From NCBI GenBank assembly GCA_947396885.1, contig OX377202.1, forward strand, positions 108,270,221-108,334,220: a stretch of DNA of 64,000 nt, in the 5' to 3' direction. The notes under the pieces are model-generated. The model was not told where the DNA came from, made no database searches, and worked only from the letters and a program-made list of their open reading frames with translations. Shown one piece after another: positions 12,275-24,700 of the stretch. Every line of letters starts with the position of its first letter. Position 1 is the first letter of the stretch. The position numbers were made by a program, and so were the translations under genes. This DNA is from Heligmosomoides polygyrus polygyrus. Lineage: Eukaryota > Nematoda > Chromadorea > Rhabditida > Heligmosomidae.

Positions 12275-12539
12275 TCACTGGCGGTATCCGACTACAGCAG
12301 GTGCACTGATTTTTTTCACAAGGATTCTAAAAACACACACCCTTTCTTCGGAACACTGCAATTCAACGAAATAAAATTCAAATTCTTCCAATTCGTCAGG
12401 GTCATCCAATATATCTCCCCACGAGCCGAATAACGTCATTTCCTGTAGACTTTTCAGCAGCTTACATTCCACCTCGAATCCACTATTATGTGGTATAAAG
12501 ACTTCCCGGCGGTTGGTTAAATTAGAAGACAGAATGAGT
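12275..12539 (-). CDS. Possible exon related to the 11.4-kb helical protein
   Basis: An open frame runs to a TGA stop at 12275 and contains FGSWGDILDDPDELEEF, which loosely resembles EAWDEMLDVVESAKDLLE in the neighbouring minus-strand exon. A candidate acceptor TTTTCTACAAG precedes it. A partial copy of its 3' part (a GAAGAAAGGGTGTGTG-type segment) recurs near 12045-12085, suggesting local duplication. It could be a decayed paralogue. Confidence 0.25.
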
Positions 12540-12802
12540 CTTGTAGAAAAGGTTAGGAGGCTGCCGGACGAAAGAAGCTGATGCGGTAATGCTGTGAATG
12601 TTCTTGAGAGCTTCAGAGGAGCAATATGAACAACCATTGTCGGCGAAGATATCATTATCATTATTATTATTGCATTTCGCTCACCAGCAATACTACGACG
12701 AGGCGTTATACACCACGACCGTGCTCCACGGTATGCGACGGTGGACCCCTGCTGAATGTCATAGCGCTCATTTCCGGGGAAAGGGTGGGTATTTTTAGAT
12801 TC

Positions 12803-12938
12803 CTTATATAGTCCTCCAAGTCGCTCCAGCGACTGGTCGCGTCGATAGTGTTGCGAGGGTAGCTACGAACTGAGTCGCCCTCGCAACACTATCGCCGCGA
12901 CTAGTCGCTGAAGCGATTCGGAGGTATGCCAGATCCCT
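12803..12938. mobile_element. MITE with long inverted repeats
   Basis: Arms around CCAAGTCGCTCCAGCGACTGG and CGACTAGTCGCTGAAGCGATT, plus an inner pair around GATAGTGTTGCGAGGG / CCCTCGCAACACTATC, form a nearly complete foldback. The ends contain TTA-like flanks. Confidence 0.6.
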
Positions 12939-12944
12939 TAGAGA

Positions 12945-13045
12945 GCGGCAAGAGGTTGATGAATCTGGCCCCTGATGCTGATGAATCTCGTTATCATGAG
13001 GTTTGGCGGTAATTTTCACCGTTACTGGCCGTAAGCGGGTGATGA
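12945..13045. repeat. Short inverted-repeat element
   Basis: Outer arms around GATGAATCTGGCCC and GGGTGATGAACCAGGCC flank GGCGGTAATTTTCACCGTTAC. Related GATTCATCAACCGCTTACCG sequence occurs near 49577, so this is a dispersed foldback family. Confidence 0.45.
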
Positions 13046-13233
13046 ACCAGGCCCTTTGTTTGTATTGGTATTGAGCTCACATTCCATTTTCGCATCCATT
13101 TTCACATTACTTCTGCCTTATTAGAATGTTTTGAGGTGACTCGCACAGGCACCATAACGCTCTTCGCGCAATGCGAGTTAGTGGGGTGCACTACCTTTTG
13201 GGCGAGGATAACTTAGTCACACAATAGCACAAA

Positions 13234-13720
13234 GTGGTTCGTAGGGGGTCGTTTTGTATTCAGTTGCTGTCCATCTTCGTAAAAAGTGGGAAGTTGCAGA
13301 GACCACAAGAACCAAATCAGAATAGATGCATGTCATACGAACGCGCTATTGGAACCGGAACACACTTCGCAGACGTGGGCTGCGTCGGCGTCCAGGTTGA
13401 GATTCGATCGATGCACATCGGACTCTCGTACGTCGACGGTGACGCCGTTGGAAGAAGATTCTAGCGCAGTGGATGGCGGCGTTGATTCATGCGAAGGAGG
13501 TCGGGGGTTCGGTTCTCCAGCGTGGCGGGATTTTTGCATTTCAACTGACTGGTCGCGATTTGAGGGGTTTTGACGTGTTATGTGCGCATCTTTCCAGCTG
13601 TATGCTTTTGCAGAACCCAGCTGCGGACTCTCCTGGGCGACGAAAGCAGATTCCACACGAGCAGCTTGTATGGACCACACCCTGGAGTCCCTTCCCTATG
13701 TAAGGACACTGAAAATACAC
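13234..13720 (+). mobile_element. SINE family C copy with internal tRNA-like promoter
   Basis: A tRNA-like segment at about 13462-13545 has an A-box-like TAGCGCAGTGGATGG and a B-box-like GGGGGTTCGGTTCTCC. A body near 13590-13705 follows (GAACCCAGCTGCGGACTC, then a CACACGAGCAGCTTG box). The same order recurs on the minus strand at 52697-53040 and 56575-57000. Homology also extends upstream of the tRNA-like part, so the promoter is internal. Confidence 0.7.
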
Positions 13721-14620
13721 CAGAGAACAGCCGACGCTCACTTGCCTCAAGCGACATAAATCAACGAAGCTAAAAGGAACCAAGAACCAACTGACGTCCT
13801 TTCGCCGAAAACAACAGTAAATCAAAGAAGTTCAAGTGATGACTGTGCAGCCGCTCCCAAATACCAAGGACAAGTGAACCGGGAAACCAGAACGCCAAAG
13901 GACGATTTATGACACACCAGGCTGCAACAGTTGACCGCGGACCACGGAAAAGAATATGGGAAAGTAAGAGAAAAGATTCCGGACAGTTATTAGATCCAGC
14001 GCTCCTAAAGCCGAATAAAAGGAGCTCACAAAACAACAGAACACAGAGGGTCGCCGCCACTGAGGTGAGGCCACCGGCCTCCACCTTCTCCTTCCAATCA
14101 CCTCTCTCTCTTTTCTCTCATCCTTGTTTCATTCTACATTCACGATTACGCTCTTTTCTTCTCCGTCAAACTCCGATCCTCGACTCCTTACCCCAGGCCC
14201 GGCACTCCCACGGGTGGCCATCGGCCACCCTCCTGCCCTCCTTGAAACCTTCCTTTTCTTCCTCTTCTTCCTCAATCTTCCCCTTCTTCTCCTACGAAAT
14301 CCTTTATTTTCATTCAAATACCTTTACTCTTGATTTCCTTCCTTCCTGCCACGTTTGCTATTTGCTCTCCATTAATTCACATAGTGGTGTTGTAGTCCGA
14401 TAATAAAATCTTAGTAGAATACGAGTCTTCCTCTAGTCACAATTGTTCTTAGGAATGTAGTCTGGTCGCGCCAGATCTCTGGCTCCTTGCGTTAAGCCCG
14501 CATGTCGGATATCGTCGTCGAGTCTTCGTTAGGGTCTCTAATGCACAGTTATTTGCATTAGAGACCGGTTTCATTAGTCCCGGGGTGAAGGTGCCTTTGT
14601 GGCTATCAGGATCGGATTAT
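13720..14620. other. Pyrimidine-rich stretch, no gene seen
   Basis: TTC/CTT-rich sequence produces several open frames on both strands. A small perfect inverted repeat GGGTGGCCATCGGCCACCC lies at about 14209-14228 and an AATAAA near 14401. Nothing supports a host exon. Confidence 0.4.
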
Positions 14621-14625
14621 TCAAC

Positions 14626-14800
14626 GACTTGCAGCAATTTAACAAAAGAGAAAATTAGAGCCGAAATCTCTGACAGCGCGGCATATCAAGCGATATGGTG
14701 AGCGATGAGTCGCGTTATCTGAGTTTTTCGCCGTGAATTCTCCGTTAAAGTTAAAGTTAGTTATGTAAGTCGTTGATGAACTGCTCTACTAGCGCAGAAC
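14626..14800. mobile_element. Diverged MITE related to 44038-44194
   Basis: It carries the GCAGCAATTTAAC, GAGCCGAAATCTCTGA and GTCGTTGATGAA pieces also found in the foldback at 44.0-44.2 kb, with degraded symmetry. Confidence 0.5.
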
Positions 14801-14990
14801 CAGGCTAGGGAAGGGCTGCAAGGTGTGTGCTACCAAAGCTGTCGTGTGGAAACTGCTTTCGTCGCTCAATGGAAGTGTGTAGCTGTGTTCTGCACTCTTC
14901 GAGCGCAGAGACAGGCAAGGGAAGGACTGCAGGCTGTGGTGCATCCAAGCTGCTCATGCGAGAACTGCTCTCCCAGTGTCTCCCAGCGTC
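14800..14990 (-). mobile_element. SINE family C body fragment, duplicated internally
   Basis: Two related stretches (about 14809-14900 and 14905-14990) match the GGAAGGGACTGCAGG...AAGCTGCTCGTG body of SINE C. The tRNA-like part is absent. It abuts the RTE-like insertion at 15117. Confidence 0.5.
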
Positions 14991-15116
14991 CGCCACCGAC
15001 CGATCAACGACCCTCCTCCAAATCGACTGACCGTGGTGTCACTGGATATCGAAAATTGCCGCACGCGGCTTGGCGGAGGAAGAAGAGCCGCCACCGGTCG
15101 TGACGTCTCCATCCTT

Positions 15117-16203
15117 ACAGATGACGAATCATCATTTTCAGTAGCGTTTGTCCCGCTTGGTGGCGGGGTCCGCTCTTCTGGTGTGGTGACGCCATTTCTC
15201 CCGATCAAATGCTTGATCGGGATGCACACCAGCTATCTTTAAGTCCAAATGCAACGTGTCTAGCCAACGTTGCTTCGGGCGTCCTCTGGGCCGTTTTCCA
15301 GGGACTTCAAGATTCAGGCCAATCTTACAGACAGTGTCGTCGTTAGCGCGAAGGACGTGGCCATACCATCGTAGACGAGCTTCGCGCAACTTGTCGGCTA
15401 TCGGGACGACACCGAACCTCTGTCGTATGGTGTCATTGCGAACGCGGAGCAATCGCGTTACTCCGGCCGTCTACCTTAACATCATGTCTCCATTACACTG
15501 AGGCGGCTTTCAATTTCCTTCGTCACGGGCCAGCACTCAGCACCGTACGTCGCTACAGGGCGGACGACTGTTCTATAAACCTTCGACTTGAGGTACTCGG
15601 GTATTGTCTTGTCGCAGAGAACCCCAGTCAACGACCGCCATTTGGACCAGGCTGCACTTACGCGCGCATTGACCTCCAACTTTAGGCTGCCATCGGGCGT
15701 AACTGTTGATCCGAGATACTTGGAAGATGTGACTCGTGAGAGCTCAGTACCATTGATCTCGATAGATCCGAGCTCATTCACATCCGTCGTCAGGTACTCC
15801 GTCTTTTTGACGTTGAGCTTGAGTCCGAACAATGCTAAGCGATCGCACCACGCCTGTGCCTGTCGCTCGAGTTTGGCTTTGTCTTCACATGCAAGCATGA
15901 CGTCATCGGCATACAACAACGTCCAAGGAGCTGCCTTTTGGAGATCTCGTGTAATTGCATCCATGACGACCACGAAGAGCAGTGGGGAAAGCGCAGACCC
16001 CTGGTGCACTCCGACAGAGATCGGGAACTCCATCGAGGTACCCGCTGGTGCTCGTACTCGGCTTATTGGGCACGAGCAGAGGATGCGCACCCACTCAATA
16101 AGCTCTTCAGGGACGCCGTGTCGTCGCAAAGCGTACCATATAACTTCTCGCGGGACGCGGTCGAAGGCCTTCTCCAAGTCCAAGAAGGCGACAGATGACG
16201 AAT
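15117..16203 (-). mobile_element. 5'-truncated RTE-like LINE with 13-bp target-site duplication
   Basis: The minus strand encodes the 3' part of an RTE-like reverse transcriptase. The readable blocks are VAFLDLEKAFDRVPRE, SVGVHQGSALSPLLF, LLYADDVMLA (catalytic DD), LNVKKTEYL and KYLGSTVTPDG. Near 15138-15452 come the C-terminal LRWYGHVLRAND and PGKRPRGRPKQRWLD. The frame is broken between about 15452 and 15482. ACAGATGACGAAT occurs at 15117-15129 and again at 16191-16203, bracketing the copy exactly. This is therefore a dead, 5'-truncated insertion of about 1.06 kb. A related copy lies at 53.1-53.8 kb. Confidence 0.85.
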
Positions 16204-16209
16204 AGGACG

Positions 16210-16960
16210 CGTTATTCACTGAGGATCAGCAAAGTTGTGTCAGTAGAGGTGTTGGGGAGATTCACCAAGGAGATCGCTCACCGGAAGGCAGTGCATTTGA
16301 TTTGCGCGCTCTTCGAACGCAGGTAGGCAAGTAAATGAACTCCAGGGGCGGACTCATTAACATTTAAACCCGTGGGTATGCGGGGTATAAGGGGTAGAGA
16401 CAAGATAAGAGCCAGGAGGGAAAAGGCAAGGGTCAGAAACACAGACTTCATTGTGGGTATCTCTTCCCCCATACCCGCGGGTGAGTCGTAGATGAATGTA
16501 GATGAGCACCCGACCCCAGGGTGCTTTCCTCAACAGTAATGATAAGGGCCCAGATGGTGACGACACGCCCTTCTACGCTGATAGCGTGTCCTCTTTACGC
16601 GATGCGCGGGAAGGATTTTTTTGAATTTCTTGCTTTTAGAAAGATTGTATTCTTCTTCTAGAGGTATCCACGGAGTGGGCATGTCTGCCTCTCATGTCCC
16701 GCATGCCTGCCTGAGTGGTCTAGTTCAGTTCAGCGAAGGGGAAGAATACATCAGCGCTGCGTAGCATTTTTAATTTCCTGCAGTACGAAACGCCGTATAG
16801 GGCTGCACTACATGGCGACCCCCAAAGCTTCTCAGCACCCATACAAAATACGGCAGAAACACACTTTTGAGGTGGTCAACTGCAATAGCACTATTATCAC
16901 GCTGAAATAGTTAGCTCTTTGAACTTTGAAAACAAGGTAATAAAAGTCACACGAGTGCAC
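16210..16960. other. No gene seen; small repeat fragments
   Basis: A short SINE C-like piece (GCGCTCTTCGAACGCAGGTAGG) lies near 16305. A CCGTGGGTATGCGGGGTA / CCCATACCCGCGGGT inverted pair spans about 16368-16485. No supported exon. Confidence 0.4.
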
Positions 16961-16962
16961 CC

Positions 16963-17214
16963 CTAACCTGCATAGCGCTCGCTCTTCCGCAAATTTTCAA
17001 GAAACTCACTTGTCCAAGGGTTGGTCACAAGCAGGGAAGGCAGCACCAATGTCAGGAGATTTTTCATTGAAATAACGGCACTAATTAAATAGTGGCTAGT
17101 GCTAACGAAAACACTGCTCACAGCCAAAGCACCTGTGCAAATGTCTGATATGGTACCCCCAATATTTGATAGGCTTTGCTCCGTGCACCTTATCAGCCAA
17201 AATATATTTTTCAA
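16963..17214 (-). CDS. Possible membrane or secreted protein exon, unassigned
   Basis: A minus-strand frame encodes two hydrophobic stretches. The second begins with an internal Met at about 17067 (MKNLLTLVLPSLLVTNPWT), which reads like a signal peptide or membrane segment and is followed by a consensus GTGAGT donor. If that donor is used, the exon ends near 17008. No acceptor or partner exon in phase was identified, and the upstream flank is repeat R1. It could be a chance hydrophobic ORF. Confidence 0.22.
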   Translation of the reverse strand: MKNIFWLIRCTEQSLSNIGGTISDICTGALAVSSVFVSTSHYLISAVISMKNLLTLVLPSLLVTNPWTSEFLENLRKSERYAG

Positions 17215-17235
17215 CGCAAAGTGGGTAGGGGTTTG

Positions 17236-18430
17236 TACTAGTACCAGTGCTCCGACTTTGCAGAATCTTTGACCTATGGAAAGTAGTTTTTGTAAAACTT
17301 AAAATTCGCCAACATCCAGGACCTGGTGCGTACTTTATCGGCATCAAGCCGTGCACCACTTCGGTACCTTCATTCTTTATGGGCTGTCCAGTAACGTCAT
17401 TGGTTTGTGCTGCACACACTTCTGTCCCTCAGGTTGCTCCTCCACAACCTTTCTCATGCTCAACAAATAGCGTTTCCGGATATCGTTGACATGTCTCTTG
17501 AAACCAGGTTTCCCCTCACTTGTTTCTTCTTACTGGATCTAATTGCTGGTCCGCCGCTACTGGTTTTCCCTCCCCCTCTTTAGTCCCCCAAGTTCCTGGT
17601 CAATTCCTAGCCCTCCGGTATTGCCTCCTACTGGTCTCTTCTTCCTGGTTCCCCGTCCTGGTCCCTCCTCTTAGAGGTCCCTCTTACTGCTCTTCTCCAC
17701 CACTCCCTTAGTGATCACAGGAGACGTCGATGACACGTATTCGGAATCACGACGCTTGCGCGAGGTAGGGGGACCGCCTTCCAAATCCAGAAGCTCAGAA
17801 GCGCGCGCAGTCGCCGCTGTATCAAGCATGAAGAGGCTATACATATGGCAGATTCTTTGATCCCCGCGCGAATTCCCTTACGACTCCCTTCTTGTTGCTT
17901 CCCCGCCCTGGTCCCGCCTAAAGGTCCCTCCTTCCAGGTAGATACCCATCTCCCCACCCCCTTGGGATCCTCCTTACTACTCCATCCCAATTAAGTAGCA
18001 ATCTTATGCTGACGACACGACGACGGCGAGCGAACGCCCATTGCGTGACATCGGTGTCACATCTTCTAAATCCGGTCTGCCTTACCGGTAATGGATCGCC
18101 TTGTTGATCCTCCTTACTCCCCCTTATTGGTAACTCCCTACTGGTTCCTCCTCATTGCCTAACCCTTCTTAGTGCCATATCCTGGCCTGTTTCATTGTTC
18201 CCCAACGACCCCCTCCCCCCTATCCCGATGCCTCCTCCATGTCGCTCCCTCCTGATCGCTGTCGGTTTTCCACCCTTGAAGTCCCCCTTATACTCTTACC
18301 CCTTTGGTGGTCTTCTCATGCTAATGGCACGAAGTCGGCGGCACGGCTTCTGAATCTGGACGCTCAGGAACGCGCGTAGGTGCTGTTGTGTCAAGCAGTA
18401 AAAGGATGCGCTTCCTATGCTGCAACGATT
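17236..18430 (-). repeat. Repeat R1, reverse-oriented copy
   Basis: Read on the minus strand, this segment follows the order of 5600-6760: the GTGACACCGATGTCACGC block near 18050, the GGCGGACC / GCAATTAGATCCAGTAA block near 17545, and the AAAAACTAC / TTTCCATAGG end near 17275. Identity is moderate, so the two copies are not recent. Confidence 0.65.
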
Positions 18431-18522
18431 CATAGCAATAGCACATAAATGTGAGAGAATTAAATTCTTAAGTCAATTACAACACTAAAAGTTACTAATC
18501 AATACAAGAGATCAAGTCAACA

Positions 18523-18640
18523 TTGTCGAGAGGCACTTTTACTAATTTCATCGCACGTACGTCGTGTGCACGACGTCGCTGGCGGTGCGGACGAGATTTA
18601 CTCACATACTTGCTTCACACCCGTACGCCGGACTTCTGTT
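18523..18640. repeat. Third copy of the ACTTTTACT GC-rich end motif
   Basis: GAGGCACTTTTACTAATTTC and following CG-rich sequence resemble the inverted ends at 8010-8045 and 9230-9275. It looks like a solo end or a decayed element. Confidence 0.35.
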
Positions 18641-18760
18641 TTGAGTGGCAGGTAGTTGTTAACGCGTGTATTCTATGCTACCTTTATTATTCACTTTTCT
18701 GCTCTCTCGTCATCAATTTTCATGTTAGTTGACTTTATCGAGTAGTTTTTTTATAATCAG

Positions 18761-21700
18761 GTCGCTCCCTCCCCAGGAGGAATGTTCTACTGAAGATAGT
18801 TGCAGCTTTTGGAGGTTCTACTGTCGAGCAGGTAACTATTTCCCTCGATTTTTGTTCCAACATCACGAGCTTGCCCGAGACGCGGCCAAGATTGAGTAAA
18901 CTTGCCCGCACCCCATCCAACGCCTCTCAACTGGAGTTGGTTTTTATTGGTGTAAAGGTAAGTGGGCCGGTTCTCGAAGAAATCTATATTAAATTGGTAG
19001 TTACATATTATCCGGAAGCATTGTAGAGTGAGAGACTATATATGCTCTCCTCCGATTAGGATGGATTCAAGAATCTTTTTATCGAAGTGTGGGGTTACGC
19101 ATTGTTGGCAATAACAATCATTTTCTCTGTTCAGCGACTAAATACGGTCGATGACCTATCTCGCTGCTTGTCGACATGGTCTTCGAGAGAGTGACAGACA
19201 TTTCACCTATTTCGAGTTGGCTCTAATATTAATTACAGGTATGGTAGAGCCTTCTTTAACAGCTTTGGAATAGAGTTTATTGTTGTGTGATGGCACAGGA
19301 GAAGAAACCGGTGTTCTTCGGTGGCCCTACCCCAACATTGCTCTTCCATCCTCGCTCGTCGGCACGTGCTGATCACTCGTGACAGGCGCCGGCTCTAGCC
19401 GAGAAGCAGGGTATAAGAGAAGAGCCCCGGAAAACATGTAGCGTTCGGCTCCCGTCCAAGCCGTTCTTTCCTGCACTACCCTTAGGCGATTCCTGCCCCC
19501 CCCCCGTTCCTTGCCCATTCGTCTGCCTTATCCTGCGCCCAGGTATTGTCTGATAATATTGCTGATAAAATATTTTGGTCAAGCTGGTTTTTGAAGCGTT
19601 CAAAGGAACAAAAATCTACTGTAGTCTACTGTACGATTTCTGCTGGTCGATACAGATTCGATGAAGTGATTAAACGGAAATCATTACAACCGCGTATAAA
19701 AAGGAGCATGTCCATTATGCTGCATTATGATTTTATGACTTTTGGGCTTGAGGAGGATGGTGGCAACATGGCATTCCAACAATATCGAAACCAATAGAAA
19801 ACGGGTTGTGGAGGGTGATATTTTAGCGGAAACCTAGCCAGACACGTATACACATATAAATAAACTGAAAGCACAAGCCTATCCTGATAGAGGACCTTGT
19901 GACTCGTATAAACATTCTTGAACTACATAAGCGGTATGGAGACAGGTGTAAGCAGCGATTTTTCAAAAAACAACATATGATCCTTCCCTTTTGCTCCTAC
20001 CTTCTACCAGTTCTATAATTTAATAACAATGGTTTAAAAAGCTAGACAAAACTACGATAAATTTTAAGGCCACTGGACAGCAAAAATGCAGGCCTCGTGT
20101 AGGTGTTATCAAAGAGTCTTGAAAGGAATAAAAGAAGGGAACAGAACCAAGGTAGGCAAATAAATGAAAAATGAAAGATATAGTTTGGTTTTCGTTTCGC
20201 ACGAGCCCTTATATGAAAATCCATCTCCCCACTCCAGTTTCTAAACTTAATGATGCAGTCTTGGGAGGAAGTGGGTAGGGTCACCATGTATTCATTGGTT
20301 ACCCGCCTTGGGAAGAACGCACAGGCATGCCGAACTAGATTAGGAATGTCTTAGCATCAATACAGGGGCAGAGCACACAAGTTCTACATAAATTTTTACG
20401 CTATGGTAGTTAGAGGAAGGGGATCACCATAGCATATCGCGACGTAGAGGCGTGGCGAGTGGCGACATTCAGCGAATATAAATGCAGTCTCATATCCTCC
20501 TTTTGAATAGGGATCCGCGTTTTATCTGCTTCCGAACTGGGCCTTTGTTCTATTATACAAATCGCTGTTAAACTCTGGTTCTTATTATGGGAACGGGACA
20601 ATGGTTTCGAAAAGAAAAGCGTTTCTGCCAAGAGTGTACAACTGCTGTGGATCTCGGCTACGATCATTTAAAAAAGCATCCGTCAAGACAGCGTTGTAAC
20701 CAGAAACTGCCTCCTGCCTGTATTGCGCTGAATTTGCGCTACTGGTCTCGGCAGAAATCGCGCGAAAAAATTATGTCAAGAAAATTCTTTGGCTGGAAAG
20801 TCAGCTACGTTAATTTTAGTGCTGGATATCATAACCTTAGTTTATTATCTGCTCAAGCTGAAAATAGTGAAAGCGAACTTCGACAAATTAGCAAGGAAAG
20901 TGGACGAAGATTTGAAGGAGCTCAAGCAGTTGCAGGAGACAACAGGCATGGTAAGTTAAGTGAAAGTGATAGTGTTGTGTTATTACTGAGTTATGCTTTT
21001 ATATTTTTTTCTGTTAAGCTATATGGGAGCGTTAGCGCAGTCAGAGGAGGTGCCGACTTAGCATGCACCCACTACCACGGTCCTGGTTCGTATTTCGCGC
21101 CCAGTCCAAACAAGCATTTCATCCTTCCAGGGCGATGATTTGGTAGCAGAGTTGTCTGGAAAGGGTAAAGTGCAGACTTCATCGCTCTCCATCACAAGTT
21201 ATTGTATGGTCAAATATGCATTCAAATCGCCTACACGACATTCCGTAGAAGTAGAACGCTTGGCGAATTTCAAAAAAAGACTGAGTAACGCCGTCCTTCT
21301 TTATATCCTCAAGCTATATTCGAAAGGGGTAGTTGAATTATGCATTTTCTTTCTTTTTTCTTTCTTTCTTTTTCTCAAATAAGTCACTTCTCACATAAAA
21401 CTGAACACTTTTCACGTAAAATTGGACCCCTCTAAACAAATCTTGCGTTTTTGAGATCAATATGATAGCCTTGCATCTATCAAAATGAGCCTCCTGCACG
21501 TTAAACTACAAACTTTTCACGTTGGCCAGAATAACTCCTTGTTCAAGAAAAATTGTGCTATAATTTTCTTTGAAGCGTTACTTTGTCCTCATATTAACTG
21601 TGAAACTAAAAGGGGTAAAGCGTCGAAATTTGTTCTTGGGGTTTCAATTTAGATTCAACCTCTTTATCATGTGATTGCTTTTCTTTATGCGTATTTTTTT

Positions 21701-24700
21701 ATTTATTTATACGTGGAAGCCCACGCAAAAACAACACAATACGAGAAACAAAACAGAACATTGAGAACATCAAGAATAGAACCAATGATAGCATTATTAG
21801 TGAAACAATGTGATCAAAGAAAACAAAGTACTAAGGAACCTCTTTCAGATACCTGTCAACTATCGTTTGGTATTGCCTTAAGGAATTTGGAAGCACAAAC
21901 TTTTTCGTTAATTTCAGGAATTCAGTGCCTGCTCTGTTTGTGAAGAAAGTAGATCTGATATTAGTGTTAGCTCTAGGAATTTGGATTTTCCATGGGCCAC
22001 CTCTGGTGTTGGAATAAGAAACTGAATAGAAGTCATTTACAGAAAGACCCACAGTAGCATTTATCATCTTATAAATTGTGACTAAATCATATTTTTTTCT
22101 GCGACAGGCGAGAGAGCGTAAATTAAAGAGTAAAATTAGTTAATTAAAGCGTAAATAATTAATTTAATTATAGCGAATTTATTAATTATTATATTAATTT
22201 AATTATTTAATTATTAATTATAGCGTAATTAATTAATTAATTAAAGCGTAAATTAAAGAATTAAAGAATTATATGCGTATTCTATGTCCCATCCCCTGTT
22301 ACAGCTACTAAAAATAAGTTAGCTTTCTATTCTACCCTTACGGTCCTAGTCAGAGGATAGGAAGTGTCATGCACTACCTCCTTCGCATTACACTGCATTA
22401 TTTTCACCACGTAGCAACAATGCGCAACGAATGGGTTACTTCCGTAAGCCTATTGCTATCAAAAGACAATCACAATTATTCCAAATGAGCTCTACCCATA
22501 ATGTATCTATCTCATTCCTTGCTTTTTCTTACAATGAATTCTCTGGTATGCGCAGAAGCGGCGTTTATCTAACCTTTAATTGGAGTTCGACTTGAGCAAC
22601 CGCTCAGTACCGCGCACGCCACTCAAGAATGCCGTTTTCTCCGGGCCCTGCACTTTTATGGCATGCAAGCGGGAGAAGCCACGCCTCCCCGCTCCTATTG
22701 ACCAGTCGGCGGCATGGCTGCGGCGCACCGGGCCAGGCACATACAAATAATAGACGCAACACATACAGTACGAGAATTCCTACCTAGAAACAATTAATAC
22801 TCTGGACACAACAAGTATGTACAGGAAATGAACACTATGGTACAACAACTACCTAGGAAAGCACAAGCACAAGCACTAACAGTACAAAATACGCGATTCC
22901 TACTCAACGCTACTATATTTGTTCCTGTCAGAGAGCCCGCAACCTGTGACATATGAACACACATACTCAGTTTTACCAATTTTCAAATCTCATAACGATA
23001 ACCTATTGAAGACAGCATTTTATCAGCATTATCATGAAGGTCTCTTTTGACAAGAGAAACTTTAGAATCACAGACAGTAACTGTTTCAATAAATTTCAGC
23101 AAACAGCCGTGCCACTACTGTATTTGAGAAAATGGAGAAAACTTCTTGAGACTGAGGGCATGGCACCTGAACCAGTTGTTGAAAAGGCGGCAGTCACCGA
23201 AACACCGAAGCCTGCTGAAGTACTGCAAGTTCAAAATACGCAGCTGACGAGTGAGGATGAAGTACACACGTCGAATTTATCCGGTAAGCGTTGAATTGTA
23301 AGACATAGAGTCTATACAGCGCGTGCCGTACAGATGGGCACTTTTTATAATAGCCGATTAGAATTTATGTGAACCTATTTTTGTGGGTGTGGAAAAGATC
23401 ACTCAAGCAACCGAGAGTTTTATAAAGATGAACACCGGCACTCGCCATAGTATTTTATTGCAGAGTTGCACATTACGAAGGGAGCTAGTAAGGAGGTTGC
23501 ATCAGCAGCAGGTATGTTCAGCTTTTTGGCTTGTTATTTTTTCTTCTCCCTGGGTTGAAGGAAGGGCCTATTTTATACACGTTAACTAGAATTGCTATAA
23601 TCGTGAATTTCTTTACTGTTATCCTACCATAGGTTTGATACTACTAAATGACTACGACTATTATCACCAATGATTGACGCGATGTGATCGAGAATGTGCT
23701 AACGTTTGAACATCGGGACTGAATGTTATTTTCTTTTTTTCAATTTTATCAAAGCATCGACTAGTTTACTGAAAGAGAAGCGTCAGAAATAATAAGTCTC
23801 TGAAAGTAATCGATTACACGTTTCCTTTCTCAATTTTCTGTGTTTATCAAAAGCAGTGGCAATTTTGTCGATATGTAATATTATGTCGACTGATAGCGTC
23901 ACGCCTTTGCTCTTTCATTTATTGCCTTGATTATCCGGTTTCAATCGGCGATGTATCTATCAGCACCGTAAATAATGTATACCTAACGAAGTGAGTGATG
24001 TTTGATTCCCTGCTTCCGAAATGCGACCTTGCGGCTATCCAAGAGTAGTCGAAGTGCAGTGTGGTTTTATCCCAACTTTCCAACTAGTTGCTTAACAGGA
24101 AGGACTTCAACACGCGGAAAAATAGATACTCTAAGGCCTATGTTATACTACCGCGGGAGCACGCGCGGATGAGCGGAAATCGCGCCGGGACCCTGCCTCG
24201 GGCCACTCGTCGCGGCCCGCCACACCCGCCATCCGCGAATCGCCGCCGACAGACGACGAGGGGGCTGTTATACTTCCCGCTCGCGGGAAGTATAACAGCC
24301 CCCTCGTCGTCTGTCGGCAGCCGTCCGCGGTGCAGTGTCCGCGGAAGGGCGGGAATCGCGGCGAGATTCCTCACCTGGCCAATCGCCGCGCCCCGCCACG
24401 CCCGCCGTCCGCGGTGCACCCCTAGTCGGCGGACGTTCCGCGGACGCTCCCGCGGGAGTATAACTCAGGCCTAAGTGCAACATGCCAGTGAAGTACGGTG
24501 AATGTGGACTGGATGTCTAGCCAAGTCCCAACAACTTGTGGAGTACCATTGAAAGAATGTGAAATCGAGCATGCGAGCGCTTTTGATCGAATTGGGCTCG
24601 CGGAGAAAAGGCAACGTGCAGCACAGTTCATTCTCATCGACTTGTCGACTCACAGAGCGGCTACGCGGGTGCAACTCAGGGGCGCCGACTTTTGCACTCC

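Noticed and set aside
24088..24483. Arg/Pro-rich ORFs on both strands
   Set aside because: GC-rich MITE sequence with no splice signals. The same reasoning applies to 49.8-50.3 and 51.3-51.7 kb.
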